From assembly GCA_964588335.1 (NCBI GenBank), contig CAZPOV010000005.1:62001-126000 (forward strand): 64,000 bases of DNA. Direction: 5' to 3'. The DNA comes from JAGQZY01 sp964588335 (GTDB taxonomy: Bacteria; Bdellovibrionota; Bdellovibrionia; Bdellovibrionales; JAGQZY01). This document shows positions 25,749 through 34,665 of the stretch, piece after piece. Position 1 is the stretch's first letter; each line of letters starts with the position of its first letter. The notes under the pieces are model-generated. The model saw nothing but the letters and a program-made list of their open reading frames with translations, ran no database searches and was not told where the DNA came from. Made by a program: the position numbers and the translations under genes.

Positions 25749-27834
25749 GGTCCGTCGATGGGCTGAGGTTAGGATAAACAATATAAGTAAACAGAAGGGC
25801 TCCCGTCAAACCCGAGACTATGGTGAGTCCTAAGTCTGCTAAAACCGGATGACCGCACAAAGCTAGGGGGGCAAATCCAGCCAGTGAGGTCAGGGCTGAT
25901 AAAAAGATAGAGCCAAAAACTTTTTTGAGTTTTTCAGATTTAAACACGAAAGTCGTACAAAAAACCCCATAATCCAAAGTCAGCCCCAGCAGTATAATCA
26001 GAGATACAAAAGAGATGAAGCTAAGCGGACGTCCTAAACAGAAGCTGACCAACAGAATTCCACACAAGGCTCCAACAACCGGGATAAACACTAAAAGACT
26101 TCGACTTCTAAAAAACACAACTAAGAACAATAAGCATAATGAAAAACAGGTGACTAAGAAAATCAAAGACTGTTGTTTGAGTATACGAGGAAAATCTTCT
26201 GTTAGCTGGGTGAGGAAAAAGGTTTTCGGAAAGTCTTTTTTAATAGCGGTCAACTGCGTGGGCTGACTTGCTTTGAATATCGATAAGATGGAATCTTCCA
26301 CTTGAAACATGGATTGGGTTTGAGTGGGGCGAAAGGATTTTTTACTTAGATTTTGGCAGGACATGGTACTGAAAAAGTCTTTAAAGACATCGCGATAAGG
26401 CGAAGTCTGCGCCAGAGTTTTTAGTTCTATTTCGTTGTCACAGGCCCATCGACGCCAGGATTGCTGTGATTTGCTGGTATCGTGGCTGCCGACAATCACT
26501 AAAGGATTCAGTACGGGGATGCTATGAGCTTTTGCCCATTTGATGATTCGAGATAGATCTTTTTCATCAGAGGCGAGATAAAAACCCAATTGGTTTTTAG
26601 TTTTGTCCAGTCCGGGTCCTTGTAAAGCCTCTGGTTTTTGATCTTGTGTCAGATCCATTCTTTGTAATGAAAAATCAAGATGTTGCTTAGGAAGGCTGAG
26701 TGAAGCGGCCCCGATGATTAGACCCGCCGTCACCAAAGCCACAGACCGTGGGATTTTGATAAAGGGAAGGTGAATGGGCCTGGCCGATGTCGACGTGGAG
26801 AATTTAGAGATTAAAAAACAAACAAGAAAAGAAACTGTTAAACCGGAAAGGGCAAACAGACTGATTTGTCGGATCAGGGGTGCGGTGAAGAAAAGCAAGA
26901 GTCCAAAGCTTAGGAAGGTTGTGGCAAAACTGATGGTATTGGTCTTCCATGTTTTTTTATCAAAAGACTGGTTCCAGCCATGAAAAGCGTAGTCCATGGA
27001 AATCCCAACCAATCCGCAACCAAACGCTAAAGTGAGTCCGTGGATCGAACCCCAAACCCAGTGGACCGCGCCATAGGCGGTGGCGATGGCCAGCCCTAGC
27101 ACCGGTACAAGCAAAAGAAAAACGCTTCGTCGCGTGATCAATAGAAAACCAATGAGGAGTAGAACCAGAGCTGTTCCGAAGACAGCCACCCCTTGTAAAT
27201 CTCTCATCACTTGCATCTTGTTGACTTGGGCGCCAATGTGGGGCCCCGCCCAGTGAAGCCCTGTTGTTGAGTGGGTGTCCTGAATGTTTTCGATCCAGGT
27301 TTGACTGTCTTTACTCTCGGGAGCGAAATCCACCAAAAAGGGAAGAACTTGAAACCTTGATTCCGATTCTTGACTGGCAAAGAAATCATTGAACGCCGAA
27401 TAGAGCTGATCGAACGGCGCCAAAGGATAGTGACGCAAGAGATTCAATGAACGGGATGCGACGGGAAGACTGAGACTGACTAAGGTTCGATCCAAAGAGC
27501 TTTTGAGAGCGATCATCGATTGGGGCGGAGGGTTTGAAAACGTCTGTAAGAGGGCCAATTCATGCAGCCACTTTTTTGAAAGCGGTAGCGGTTGGCAGGG
27601 GTCGTAAAGAATACGGTTTGAGGGAAGCGACGATTGCAATTGTTGACACGCCTGTGACCTTTTTATTTTTGAACTGTCGTAGAGAAGAAAGTTCCACCAA
27701 GAGATGGGGGCGTTCTGATAGGCTCTAACAAATTCTTTTTGCTGAGGGGGTAAAAAAATATCAGGAGAACTCTCTACCGCGGCCCACACACTGGGTGAGA
27801 ATAGAAACAAGAAAATCAGAGCCAGTGATCTCAT
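25741..27834 (-). CDS. MMPL/RND-family exporter of the aryl-polyene cluster
   Basis: 697 residues with a signal-like first helix and about eleven further membrane helices in two sets (around 210-360 and 550-690), separated by large periplasmic parts: the MMPL/RND plan. GISMDYAFHG and LGLTLDYGVF are the paired transmembrane motifs with Asp expected to carry protons. It should move the lipid-linked polyene out of the inner membrane. Its start overlaps the LolA-like stop as ATGA and its end overlaps the C45 gene, so the operon is LolA-like, MMPL, C45, lipoprotein. Confidence 0.88.
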   Translation of the reverse strand: MRSLALIFLFLFSPSVWAAVESSPDIFLPPQQKEFVRAYQNAPISWWNFLLYDSSKIKRSQACQQLQSSLPSNRILYDPCQPLPLSKKWLHELALLQTFSNPPPQSMIALKSSLDRTLVSLSLPVASRSLNLLRHYPLAPFDQLYSAFNDFFASQESESRFQVLPFLVDFAPESKDSQTWIENIQDTHSTTGLHWAGPHIGAQVNKMQVMRDLQGVAVFGTALVLLLIGFLLITRRSVFLLLVPVLGLAIATAYGAVHWVWGSIHGLTLAFGCGLVGISMDYAFHGWNQSFDKKTWKTNTISFATTFLSFGLLLFFTAPLIRQISLFALSGLTVSFLVCFLISKFSTSTSARPIHLPFIKIPRSVALVTAGLIIGAASLSLPKQHLDFSLQRMDLTQDQKPEALQGPGLDKTKNQLGFYLASDEKDLSRIIKWAKAHSIPVLNPLVIVGSHDTSKSQQSWRRWACDNEIELKTLAQTSPYRDVFKDFFSTMSCQNLSKKSFRPTQTQSMFQVEDSILSIFKASQPTQLTAIKKDFPKTFFLTQLTEDFPRILKQQSLIFLVTCFSLCLLFLVVFFRSRSLLVFIPVVGALCGILLVSFCLGRPLSFISFVSLIILLGLTLDYGVFCTTFVFKSEKLKKVFGSIFLSALTSLAGFAPLALCGHPVLADLGLTIVSGLTGALLFTYIVYPNLSPSTDHV

Positions 27835-28436
27835 TTAACGATTCGGGTGTTAGAGAATTGGATATCCATCGAGTCTTGGCTTTTTTCAATCAACTTCAAT
27901 TTCTCCACCTGACCTTGGGAATTTAAATGGACATGGATCTGTTGAAAAATAGAGTCTTGGCTTTTTGGTAAAAGTTCAAGGGATTGAGGGGATGTTTTTT
28001 TTATTTTAAAATCTTTGGCAATCTCCTTGCTGTCCATGGAGAGCCAAGCAAAAATATTCTGCATCTGAGCCACGACTTTTTGATTGTCCATGGTTTGCCA
28101 TGTCGTGCTTTGCGCAGAGGTTTGAATCGACAATTGATTGTTTTCCATTTTGATGGCGGTGTAGGAAGGATTCGTCACTTTCCAGACAATTCGCTTATCA
28201 GGTTTATTCACCACTTCAAAGTGACCGGACGTTTTGATGGCGGCCCCCCATTCTTTCACATTACGCACTTGCGAAAAATCGGCTGACAATTTTTTTAGAT
28301 CATTAAGGTGAGCCAGCATTTGCGACAACTGTGACTCGGAGAGAAATGGGCTTTTGGGGCTGGGAGCTGCCAAGAGAAGGAAGAAGGTGAAGTGTTTAAT
28401 GTGCCGCATTAGCGGGCCGAAGCTGACCTTTTGCAT
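27831..28436 (-). CDS. LolA-like periplasmic carrier
   Basis: 201 residues (or 192 if the second ATG at 28409 is used). After a signal-like segment (KHFTFFLLLAAPS) the protein has the LolA/LolB-type antiparallel sheet pattern with a SADFSQVRN segment like the conserved FxQ region near the LolA N-terminus. This class (outer-membrane lipoprotein carrier-related) sits next to the MMPL exporter in aryl-polyene loci and is thought to carry the pigment across the periplasm. It is the first gene of the export operon and is divergent from the second ACP gene. Confidence 0.78.
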   Translation of the reverse strand: MQKVSFGPLMRHIKHFTFFLLLAAPSPKSPFLSESQLSQMLAHLNDLKKLSADFSQVRNVKEWGAAIKTSGHFEVVNKPDKRIVWKVTNPSYTAIKMENNQLSIQTSAQSTTWQTMDNQKVVAQMQNIFAWLSMDSKEIAKDFKIKKTSPQSLELLPKSQDSIFQQIHVHLNSQGQVEKLKLIEKSQDSMDIQFSNTRIVK

Positions 28437-28486
28437 GATTCCATGTAAGTATCATGGCTTATTTGGCCGGTAAATTGGAGATTGGG

Positions 28487-28762
28487 ATGGACAAGGAAAA
28501 ACTAAGCCAAGAGGTGAAAAACCTTATTATCGAAGCCGTTAATTTACAGCACATGACACCAGAATCGATTGAGAACCAAGCCTCGCTTTATCAAGACGGT
28601 TTAGGGCTGGACTCCGTCGATATCCTAGAAATCATCGTCGCCATCGAAAATCGCTATGGTATCAAAGTGCCCAATGCCGAAAGTGGTAAAAAGGCCTTCC
28701 AATCCGTTGAAACCATAGTCGACTTTATTGCCGCGCAAAAAAGTGAGTCCAATCATCATTAG
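28487..28762 (+). CDS. Acyl carrier protein (second)
   Basis: 91 residues from ATG 28487, with TTGGAG six bases before it. The phosphopantetheine site is Ser43 in LGLDSVDILEI, a DSV variant of DSL. It is the first gene of the right-arm operon; its last 20 bases overlap the ketosynthase start. Having two different ACPs matches E. coli aryl-polyene loci (ApeE and ApeF). Confidence 0.9.
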   Translation: MDKEKLSQEVKNLIIEAVNLQHMTPESIENQASLYQDGLGLDSVDILEIIVAIENRYGIKVPNAESGKKAFQSVETIVDFIAAQKSESNHH

Positions 28763-29915
28763 TTCTAGAGTTTTTGTTCGTTCCTTTTCTTGTGTCACCC
28801 CCTTTGGGCTCACAGAAGACAAGCTATGGCAGGCTTGTGTTGAGGGACAAATGCAATTTGAGAAGGGGCTTTTGCGAATTCCAGGGTCCCTTACTGAAGA
28901 GTGTGTGGCTGACGTCTCGGCCATCAAAGCCTCTGCCCCGTTTGCTGGCGTTGAAAACAATGAGCTTCTCGCTTGGTCGTTATATGCCGTGAAAAAAGCT
29001 TTGAAAGATTCGCAGTGGGGTGAATTGTCTTCTGATGTTGGAATCATTTTAGCAACCACCACGGGTCTGACTAACAATTGGGAAGATGAGCTGATGGCGC
29101 ATTTTCGCGATCAACAGGTTTCCGGACATGTCTACCATCCTTTGGGAAGTTTTGCTCTTGAACTGCAAAGTCAATTGAATCACGACGGCCCCATTCAGTT
29201 GGTGTCTTCGGCTTGTTGTGCAGGAACTCAAGCGCTCGGAATGGGGGCGCGTTGGATTCAACAAGGGTTTGTCGACAAATGCTTGGTGTTGGGAGCCGAG
29301 CAGATTTGCCAATTGACTGATACCGGATTTCGCTCGCTGTCACTTGTTAATGGCGATAACAGTTACCCCTTCAATGAAAATTACAACAACATTTGCTTAA
29401 GCGAGGGTGCAGCGACTATTTGTTTGGATCAACAGTCGCAAGGTGCAATGGCTGAAATCATCGGCTTTGGATGTTCCAGTGATGGCCATTCGATGACGGC
29501 CCCGAAACCCGATGGCAGTGGCCCTTACACGTCGATGCAATTGGCCTTGCGGGAAGCTGGAATCGCGCCCGCTGACTTGGACTGGGTTCATGCCCATGGC
29601 ACCGGGTCAGTGCAAAATGACCGAGCCGAAGCGGCGGCCATTAAAAAGTTAGGAATCCAATGCCCCGTCACTTCCACCAAAGGGGTGCATGGGCATAGCC
29701 TGGCTGCATCCGGTGTTTTAGAGTCGGTTCTTTGTGTGATGGCTCTACAAAAACAGAAGCTGCTTCCCACTTGGGGATGTGAATCCAAACATTTCAATAT
29801 CAATTTAGCAACAACCGCTGTTTCAAAGCCCTTGCGAACGGTTTTAAAAAACACTCTTGGCTTTGGTGGAATTAATTCCACACTGGTCTTTCAACGGGTA
29901 GAAAGTCATGGCTAA
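28743..29915 (+). CDS. Beta-ketoacyl-ACP synthase (right arm)
   Basis: About 390 residues. The start is probably GTG 28743 inside the ACP gene (TTG 28728 is an alternative); neither has a clear ribosome-binding site, so it may depend on reinitiation. Catalytic Cys158 lies in SSACCAGTQALG, His in HAHGTGSVQNDR and Lys/His in STKGVHGHSLAASG, so the full triad is present. It is the third ketosynthase of the locus and resembles the FabF-like ApeR class. Its 3' end overlaps the next gene by 8 bases. Confidence 0.87.
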   Translation: MSPIIISSRVFVRSFSCVTPFGLTEDKLWQACVEGQMQFEKGLLRIPGSLTEECVADVSAIKASAPFAGVENNELLAWSLYAVKKALKDSQWGELSSDVGIILATTTGLTNNWEDELMAHFRDQQVSGHVYHPLGSFALELQSQLNHDGPIQLVSSACCAGTQALGMGARWIQQGFVDKCLVLGAEQICQLTDTGFRSLSLVNGDNSYPFNENYNNICLSEGAATICLDQQSQGAMAEIIGFGCSSDGHSMTAPKPDGSGPYTSMQLALREAGIAPADLDWVHAHGTGSVQNDRAEAAAIKKLGIQCPVTSTKGVHGHSLAASGVLESVLCVMALQKQKLLPTWGCESKHFNINLATTAVSKPLRTVLKNTLGFGGINSTLVFQRVESHG

Positions 29916-30501
29916 GTTTTATCATTGGAAATTTCAAGGAGCTGTTAGCGATTTACCATTTGATCCAAAGCTTCGTAAGGCGACGACGATGATGAAGATG
30001 GTGGTTGAAGGTCTGAAGTCATTGTCTGATTCGGTGCCAGGACCAGAGGTGCAAGAGCATTCTGTGCCGACATTTTTGGGATCCATGCATGGAGAGATCG
30101 AGCCCACCTTAAATTATTTAAAAGGCTTGGCGCAACTTCAGCGACCACGTCCGTTTCTTTTTCAAAATTCCTTGCATCACTCAACAACAGGTTTTGCCAG
30201 TCAGCAGTTTCAGTGGATTGGACCTTCGTATTCACTGTGTTGCATTCGCCAACCCCAGCGGGAGATTCTACGGGCTGGATTGCTGCAAGCAAAGCGCGGC
30301 GAGCCATTATTACTTATCCATGCTGAGAGTTTTCCCAAAGAATTGGCAGCGATCTCCAACTATTCCTCCGATGATGTTTGTGAAATTTTATTCATCGACG
30401 CCGATGCCGCTCAGGCTCTGCGGCGCCGGGAATTAAAGGGAAGTTTTGTAGAAGCCGTTGAATTTCTTGAGAGTCAGGAAATCCCATGCGATCGCCAATA
30501 A
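29908..30501 (+). CDS. Ketosynthase-like chain-length factor (second copy)
   Basis: 197 residues. QNSLHHSTTGFASQQ (about 86-100) and GPSYSLCC fit the region around the condensing-enzyme nucleophile, with no C-terminal catalytic half, as in the short Ketoacyl-synt_2-type proteins of aryl-polyene loci. It probably pairs with the preceding ketosynthase; the left arm has its own pair at 17269/17861. Weak sequence signal, so context carries the call. It overlaps genes on both sides (8 and 16 bases). Confidence 0.62.
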   Translation: MAKFYHWKFQGAVSDLPFDPKLRKATTMMKMVVEGLKSLSDSVPGPEVQEHSVPTFLGSMHGEIEPTLNYLKGLAQLQRPRPFLFQNSLHHSTTGFASQQFQWIGPSYSLCCIRQPQREILRAGLLQAKRGEPLLLIHAESFPKELAAISNYSSDDVCEILFIDADAAQALRRRELKGSFVEAVEFLESQEIPCDRQ

Positions 30502-31100
30502 CTCACATCAAAACTGATGCTTCGGATATTTTTTTGACCTTTGATGATGGCCCCGACGACAAAAGTACAGAAGCGGTTCTAAAGCTTTTGGATAAATTCC
30601 AAGCCGGCGCCACTTTCTTTCTGATTGGTGAAAAAGCACAAAAAAATAAAGGTTTGATAAATGAGATGAAGAGTCTGGGGCACAGTTTCGGGAATCACAG
30701 CTGGGATCATGGTTACAGTCACTACTTTCGGCAAAAACAGCACTTGAAGACTTGGGTCCTCGATTCGCAGAAACGGTTGACCGATATTTTGGGTGAGGCA
30801 CCGGTGGCCTTTCGATCACCGGCTGGTATTGTCACTCCTCCCTTGAAACAGGCTATGACAGAGATTTCTTTACCATGGGTGCATTGGAATCAACGTTTTT
30901 TTGATACGAATGTCCCTTTGGCGTGGACCTTACCGTGGAGCCGTTTTGAGCGGGGTGACATTGTTCTGTTGCACGACAGCCAAAGGAAATGGATGCAATC
31001 ATCGTTCTTAAAGAGTCTTGAGAGCCTGTTGGGGAATTTACGGGATAAAGGTTTTGACATTCACCCTTTGAACAAAGAAAGATTCATACATGGTCGTTGA
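30486..31100 (+). CDS. NodB-type polysaccharide deacetylase family protein
   Basis: 204 residues, no signal peptide. All NodB motifs are visible: TFDDGPDD (catalytic and metal Asp), the H-x-x-x-H metal site within SFGNHSWDHGY, the FRSPAG loop, and LLHDS near the end. The usual substrate is N- or O-acetylated sugar. Cytoplasmic members in flexirubin and aryl-polyene loci are thought to act on the pigment or its lipid, but this is not settled. It overlaps the chain-length factor gene by 16 bases and the dehydratase by 11. Confidence 0.88.
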   Translation: MRSPITHIKTDASDIFLTFDDGPDDKSTEAVLKLLDKFQAGATFFLIGEKAQKNKGLINEMKSLGHSFGNHSWDHGYSHYFRQKQHLKTWVLDSQKRLTDILGEAPVAFRSPAGIVTPPLKQAMTEISLPWVHWNQRFFDTNVPLAWTLPWSRFERGDIVLLHDSQRKWMQSSFLKSLESLLGNLRDKGFDIHPLNKERFIHGR

Positions 31101-31548
31101 TATGCCTGTCTCCGAATTAATACCTTGTCTTCCCCATAGGCCGCCTATGGTGTGGATCAGTCGAGTGAAACAAGTAGGGAAAGACTACAAAGGTTTGGCT
31201 GGTCAATGCACCGTCAGCTTGGATGATGAAGGGCTTTATATCAGTAATGGAAAAGCCTTGCGTGGATCATCAGCTATTGAGTTTACAGCGCAAGGGTTTG
31301 GTTATCTTAAAGCCGCTTATCAAGTGATTCATAAGTTCAGTGATCCGCCTTCAAAAACTTATCTCACCGGTGTTCGCTCCTGTCGATCCAACTTTTCGGA
31401 GTTGAATTTGAAAGATGTCAAAGAACTGGAAGTTCGCATTTCAGTTCTCCGAGAGCTCTTGCCAATCACTTATGTTAAAGGTGAAATCTACGCAGCGGGA
31501 ACAGACAAGAAATTGGCAGAAGCTGAAATCCAGGTTTACGTCGATTAA
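31090..31548 (+). CDS. Hotdog dehydratase, ApeP-like
   Basis: 152 residues from ATG 31090 (ATG 31102 is possible). LPHRPPMVWI at 14-23 with His16, and SSAIEFTAQ with Glu64, match the ApeP-like dehydratases of aryl-polyene synthesis. These pair with a small ApeI-like protein to make an active heterodimer; the partner here is probably the gene at 18994. Dehydration follows ketoreduction in each chain-extension cycle. It is the last gene of the right-arm operon; the 211 bases downstream hold nothing recognised. Confidence 0.83.
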   Translation: MVVDMPVSELIPCLPHRPPMVWISRVKQVGKDYKGLAGQCTVSLDDEGLYISNGKALRGSSAIEFTAQGFGYLKAAYQVIHKFSDPPSKTYLTGVRSCRSNFSELNLKDVKELEVRISVLRELLPITYVKGEIYAAGTDKKLAEAEIQVYVD

Positions 31549-31759
31549 TTCATATTTTTCTCAATCCGATATTTGCTCGATCGACTCTTTACTGCCAACG
31601 GAAATAAACACCCTCTATCTTTTCAAGACGTCGTTGGATTGCCAGGATCACTGATCTTCAATTTTTGACCATTCAGCTTAATCTCAGGTCACAAGCGTTG
31701 ACTTTCTTTAATAGGCTGGCAGACTTTTTAGATTAGCAATGACATTAAGGAGGAAGGGA

Positions 31760-32242
31760 ATGAGAAAGTCTCTAGTGAATGCCGTGGTTTTGATGTTTGT
31801 GATGGGCCAGTTGGCAGCCTGTTCTACCAAGCGAGCTCGTATCAACTACAATGATTTCAGTGATCGAGGCGTGGCTTTGAAAAGTGGAAACTTTGATGGC
31901 GAGGACCTGGGAATGATCGAGGGAGAAGACGGGGGTGCGATCTGGAACGATTGTACTCAGAAGGCTCGCGGTTCTGTGAAAGAGCTTATAGATCAAGCTG
32001 AAGCCAAAGGAGCCAATGCCATTGGAAATATCAAGTGGCATGCCAGTGGCACATCTGAGCCACGCTGTAAAAAAGCTTGGGGTTACTTCCTATTACTACC
32101 TTTTATTTTGACCCCTTTATTTATGAGCACAAAAGTGGAAGGAATCGCCTATAAAGCGAATTCGCTGAGCGAGAACATGATTCCGATGCCGACAAACGAA
32201 GAAGAGAAACAGGCCTTGATTACTGCCTTGGCAGCGCAGTAA
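31760..32242 (+). CDS. Predicted lipoprotein, unknown function
   Basis: 160 residues from ATG 31760, chosen for the strong AGGAGG just upstream. The signal ends LAACST (lipidated Cys). The segment KGANAIGNIKW recalls the GANAV motif of small YbjQ/DUF4156-type proteins, followed by a hydrophobic stretch (WGYFLLLPFILTPLFM) that could be membrane-associated. Several Cys residues remain. It stands alone between the pigment cluster and a convergent flavoprotein gene. Confidence 0.7.
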   Translation: MRKSLVNAVVLMFVMGQLAACSTKRARINYNDFSDRGVALKSGNFDGEDLGMIEGEDGGAIWNDCTQKARGSVKELIDQAEAKGANAIGNIKWHASGTSEPRCKKAWGYFLLLPFILTPLFMSTKVEGIAYKANSLSENMIPMPTNEEEKQALITALAAQ

Positions 32243-32258
32243 CTCTATCTTTTTCTCT

Positions 32259-32278
32259 CCCTGACCTACCGGTCAGGG
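32259..32278. terminator. Short GC hairpin between convergent genes
   Basis: CCCTGACC (32259-32266) pairs perfectly with GGTCAGGG (32271-32278) around a TACC loop, 17 bases after one stop and 22 bases beyond the other. Neither side has a good T-tract directly after the stem, so it may act as a transcript end rather than a classical terminator. Confidence 0.4.
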
Positions 32279-32299
32279 CGGGCTATTAAACAAAAAGCC

Positions 32300-34480
32300 T
32301 TATTTATATTCTATGGGATCATTGGTGAAATTCAATGTCCCCCTTTTTATTTCAGATTTAAAAACCAAGCGCGCTGTTGAGTTTTCTCCACCAATCTGAC
32401 TGATGACTAAGTTCACTAAAAAGGGGTTGGTTTTAAAGAGCTCGGCGACAGCACCCGAAACATCTGTTTTTTGTCCATCACGACTCTTTAAGGTCGCCTG
32501 CAAGGAAAAGCTGGTGGGTTGAGTTCGATTGAGCTCGACTTCAATGGATTTGCCTTTTGCCGATTCATCGAGACGAAGAAATCGATTGATTTCAGAAATT
32601 AAAAGAGCCTCAAGACTCAGTTGAGTGGACAGGCCAACAAACAATGGAGATCCAAACTCAGGTTGATTGATGGTGACCGAGCCATTGGACCCAGAAGCCA
32701 CCTGAAGACGTCTTGTAAGAACACCAAACGGATCAAAGGCCGGTAGCTGCCCCAGCTCCTCACGATCCTGTTTCGCCAATTTCTTAGCCAAAGTGGCGGT
32801 TCGAGGACCGTTGATAAAGATAGCCACTTTGTTGTCAGAAACACCTGCTAATTCTCCTTCGGTTGGCTCAATACGAGCGGCAGTTCCGGTGAAATAAATA
32901 TTTTGTGGCCGATCAGGAGAGGCCGTCAATTTCGAGCCCTCTCCTCCTAGGATTTGTTTACCGATGACAATATTGTCTCCGACGCCACGAACATTGGCAG
33001 TGATTTCAACGGCGGCCGTGCTGGATTGCAGAAGGCGACGGGCTGAAAACTTGCGTCCTCCTTGGTCGGTGCGAACAATGGGTTTTAGGAGACGATAGGT
33101 TTTATCTTCGTAACCGGTAGTAAAAATAATCTTATCGGCTTGAATGACCTCTCCGTTCCCCAAAGTAATGTTGAAACTTCCATCAGGGTTTTCACTGAAA
33201 TCTTTAAGCTGTTCAGAAAACGGAGAAATTCTTTTACTTTTTATTCCGGATGCAATCCCTGCGTAGCGCACTCGGATATTGTTAATGTATTCTGCGCAAT
33301 CCTGGGCCGATTGACCGACCCATAGAATTTCACCCACCGCACCGACTTGTACAGTATCAAAGCCATAAGATTCTTGTGGAGCCAGTCTTAACAGCCATTC
33401 GATTTTCACTCGGGCGCCATCGCCATTACCAATAACCGCCACACGTTGTCCGACGTACTCTCGAAAAGGTGTTTGCGAAGACGAGGCTCGGCGAATGGCT
33501 TGCGTGAAAGTTTGTACGCGAAAGTCTTCATTTTTTTCGTACTCACGAACGGCTTTCTTAACTTTATTGGGAACTCGATCGCGCCCAATACCGGTGCTAA
33601 TGATAACTTTGTTGGCGTACAACTCGATGCCCGAGGCCATTTTCACTTGATAACGGGCTGGCCAATCAGGGCGGGTGTCTAAGCTTACGCTATCAATGAC
33701 CTCAACAACCGTTTGATTCAACAGAACTTCAGTGGGGGAGATCACTTGATTGAGTGCCAAAGTGTCGCTAAGCTGATTGGCAATGGGGAACTTTTCCGAA
33801 ACGGTGTCTGACATTTGAAACACGGCTTTGGTGAATTCATTTAAGTTGCCTCGTCCAGGCTGTGGACGCACACCGGGTTGGGTGGCTCTGACGGGAGAAT
33901 TCAAACGAAAAAAGAAATCACCCAGTGAAAAAGTGGATCCCAGGCGTTTTTGTTGATCGACTAAAACAATCTTCGCATTCGGCGCATTTAAAAGGGTATT
34001 ACGGGCAAAGATTTCTCCATGCACACCGGCTCCGACGATAAGATAGTCAAAAGCTTGTAAGGCAGGGTCAATCTTTGAGTTGCCGTCGATTTTTGCAAAA
34101 AGTGCGTCTGAGAAAACTTGTGAACGACGAGCCACTTCGGCATTTGCAAGTTCTGTCACCGAACGATCGACGCCTTGAGTTTTTGAAAGTGCAATGAACT
34201 GATCGCGGAACTGTTTTTCAACCTCAGATATTTTTCGAGTCGACAGCTGTTGCAAAGCGGTTGTTTGAGCCAGGTCGGCCTCAATCTGAGCTAGGGATTG
34301 GGAGAGTCCCGCTTTTTTGCGAACCAATTCATACAGAGTCTTCAAAGGGCTGACATTGTCCGCTTCAAGCAAGAACTGGCATTGTTTTGATTCAGACTCT
34401 TGCCCGTAAGTTATTTGTGGAATTGAAATAAGAAAAATGAATACAGAAATAACTCTGCAGATATAGTTAGTTGCCTTCAC
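32300..34480 (-). CDS. Exported FAD/NAD(P)-binding oxidoreductase with C-x-x-L-L motif
   Basis: About 726 residues. I choose GTG 34480, with AAGGGG just upstream, because the protein then begins with a good Sec signal ending in TYGQ. Right after the signal comes KQCQFLLEADN (Cys34). A helical linker precedes the first Rossmann motif GAGVHG (150-155), an NSP segment, a second nucleotide-binding motif VIGNGDGAR and an FTTGYED strand: the plan of two-dinucleotide-binding flavin monooxygenases or reductases. Flavoproteins of this size with a Sec signal are unusual, since cofactor would have to be met outside. The ~200 C-terminal residues are beta-rich and unassigned. It lies 185 bases beyond the exported-protein gene block and may belong to it. 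Confidence 0.7.
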   Translation of the reverse strand: MKATNYICRVISVFIFLISIPQITYGQESESKQCQFLLEADNVSPLKTLYELVRKKAGLSQSLAQIEADLAQTTALQQLSTRKISEVEKQFRDQFIALSKTQGVDRSVTELANAEVARRSQVFSDALFAKIDGNSKIDPALQAFDYLIVGAGVHGEIFARNTLLNAPNAKIVLVDQQKRLGSTFSLGDFFFRLNSPVRATQPGVRPQPGRGNLNEFTKAVFQMSDTVSEKFPIANQLSDTLALNQVISPTEVLLNQTVVEVIDSVSLDTRPDWPARYQVKMASGIELYANKVIISTGIGRDRVPNKVKKAVREYEKNEDFRVQTFTQAIRRASSSQTPFREYVGQRVAVIGNGDGARVKIEWLLRLAPQESYGFDTVQVGAVGEILWVGQSAQDCAEYINNIRVRYAGIASGIKSKRISPFSEQLKDFSENPDGSFNITLGNGEVIQADKIIFTTGYEDKTYRLLKPIVRTDQGGRKFSARRLLQSSTAAVEITANVRGVGDNIVIGKQILGGEGSKLTASPDRPQNIYFTGTAARIEPTEGELAGVSDNKVAIFINGPRTATLAKKLAKQDREELGQLPAFDPFGVLTRRLQVASGSNGSVTINQPEFGSPLFVGLSTQLSLEALLISEINRFLRLDESAKGKSIEVELNRTQPTSFSLQATLKSRDGQKTDVSGAVAELFKTNPFLVNLVISQIGGENSTARLVFKSEIKRGTLNFTNDPIEYK

Positions 34481-34665
34481 GTTTGTTTGCCCCTTAAAAA
34501 ACCGCCCCCAGTTAATTAATTGGCAGAAAATAATCACACACCGAAAAATGACGCTAGTAAATTGTTGCATTTTGTCGTTGGTTATAAAGTTTTCAGTCAA
34601 CGCGCAGCGCTAGTTGTCGATCTCATTAATTCATTGGGAATAAAAACTTTCAACAACCTGATTGT

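Noticed and set aside
28437..28486. CCATG-7-CATGG inverted repeat as operator
   Set aside because: Only five pairs, and one arm overlaps the region close to the ACP start; too weak to claim.
13278..31548. Dialkylresorcinol/flexirubin cluster
   Set aside because: No DarA/DarB-type genes are visible, so only an aryl-polyene type product is supported.
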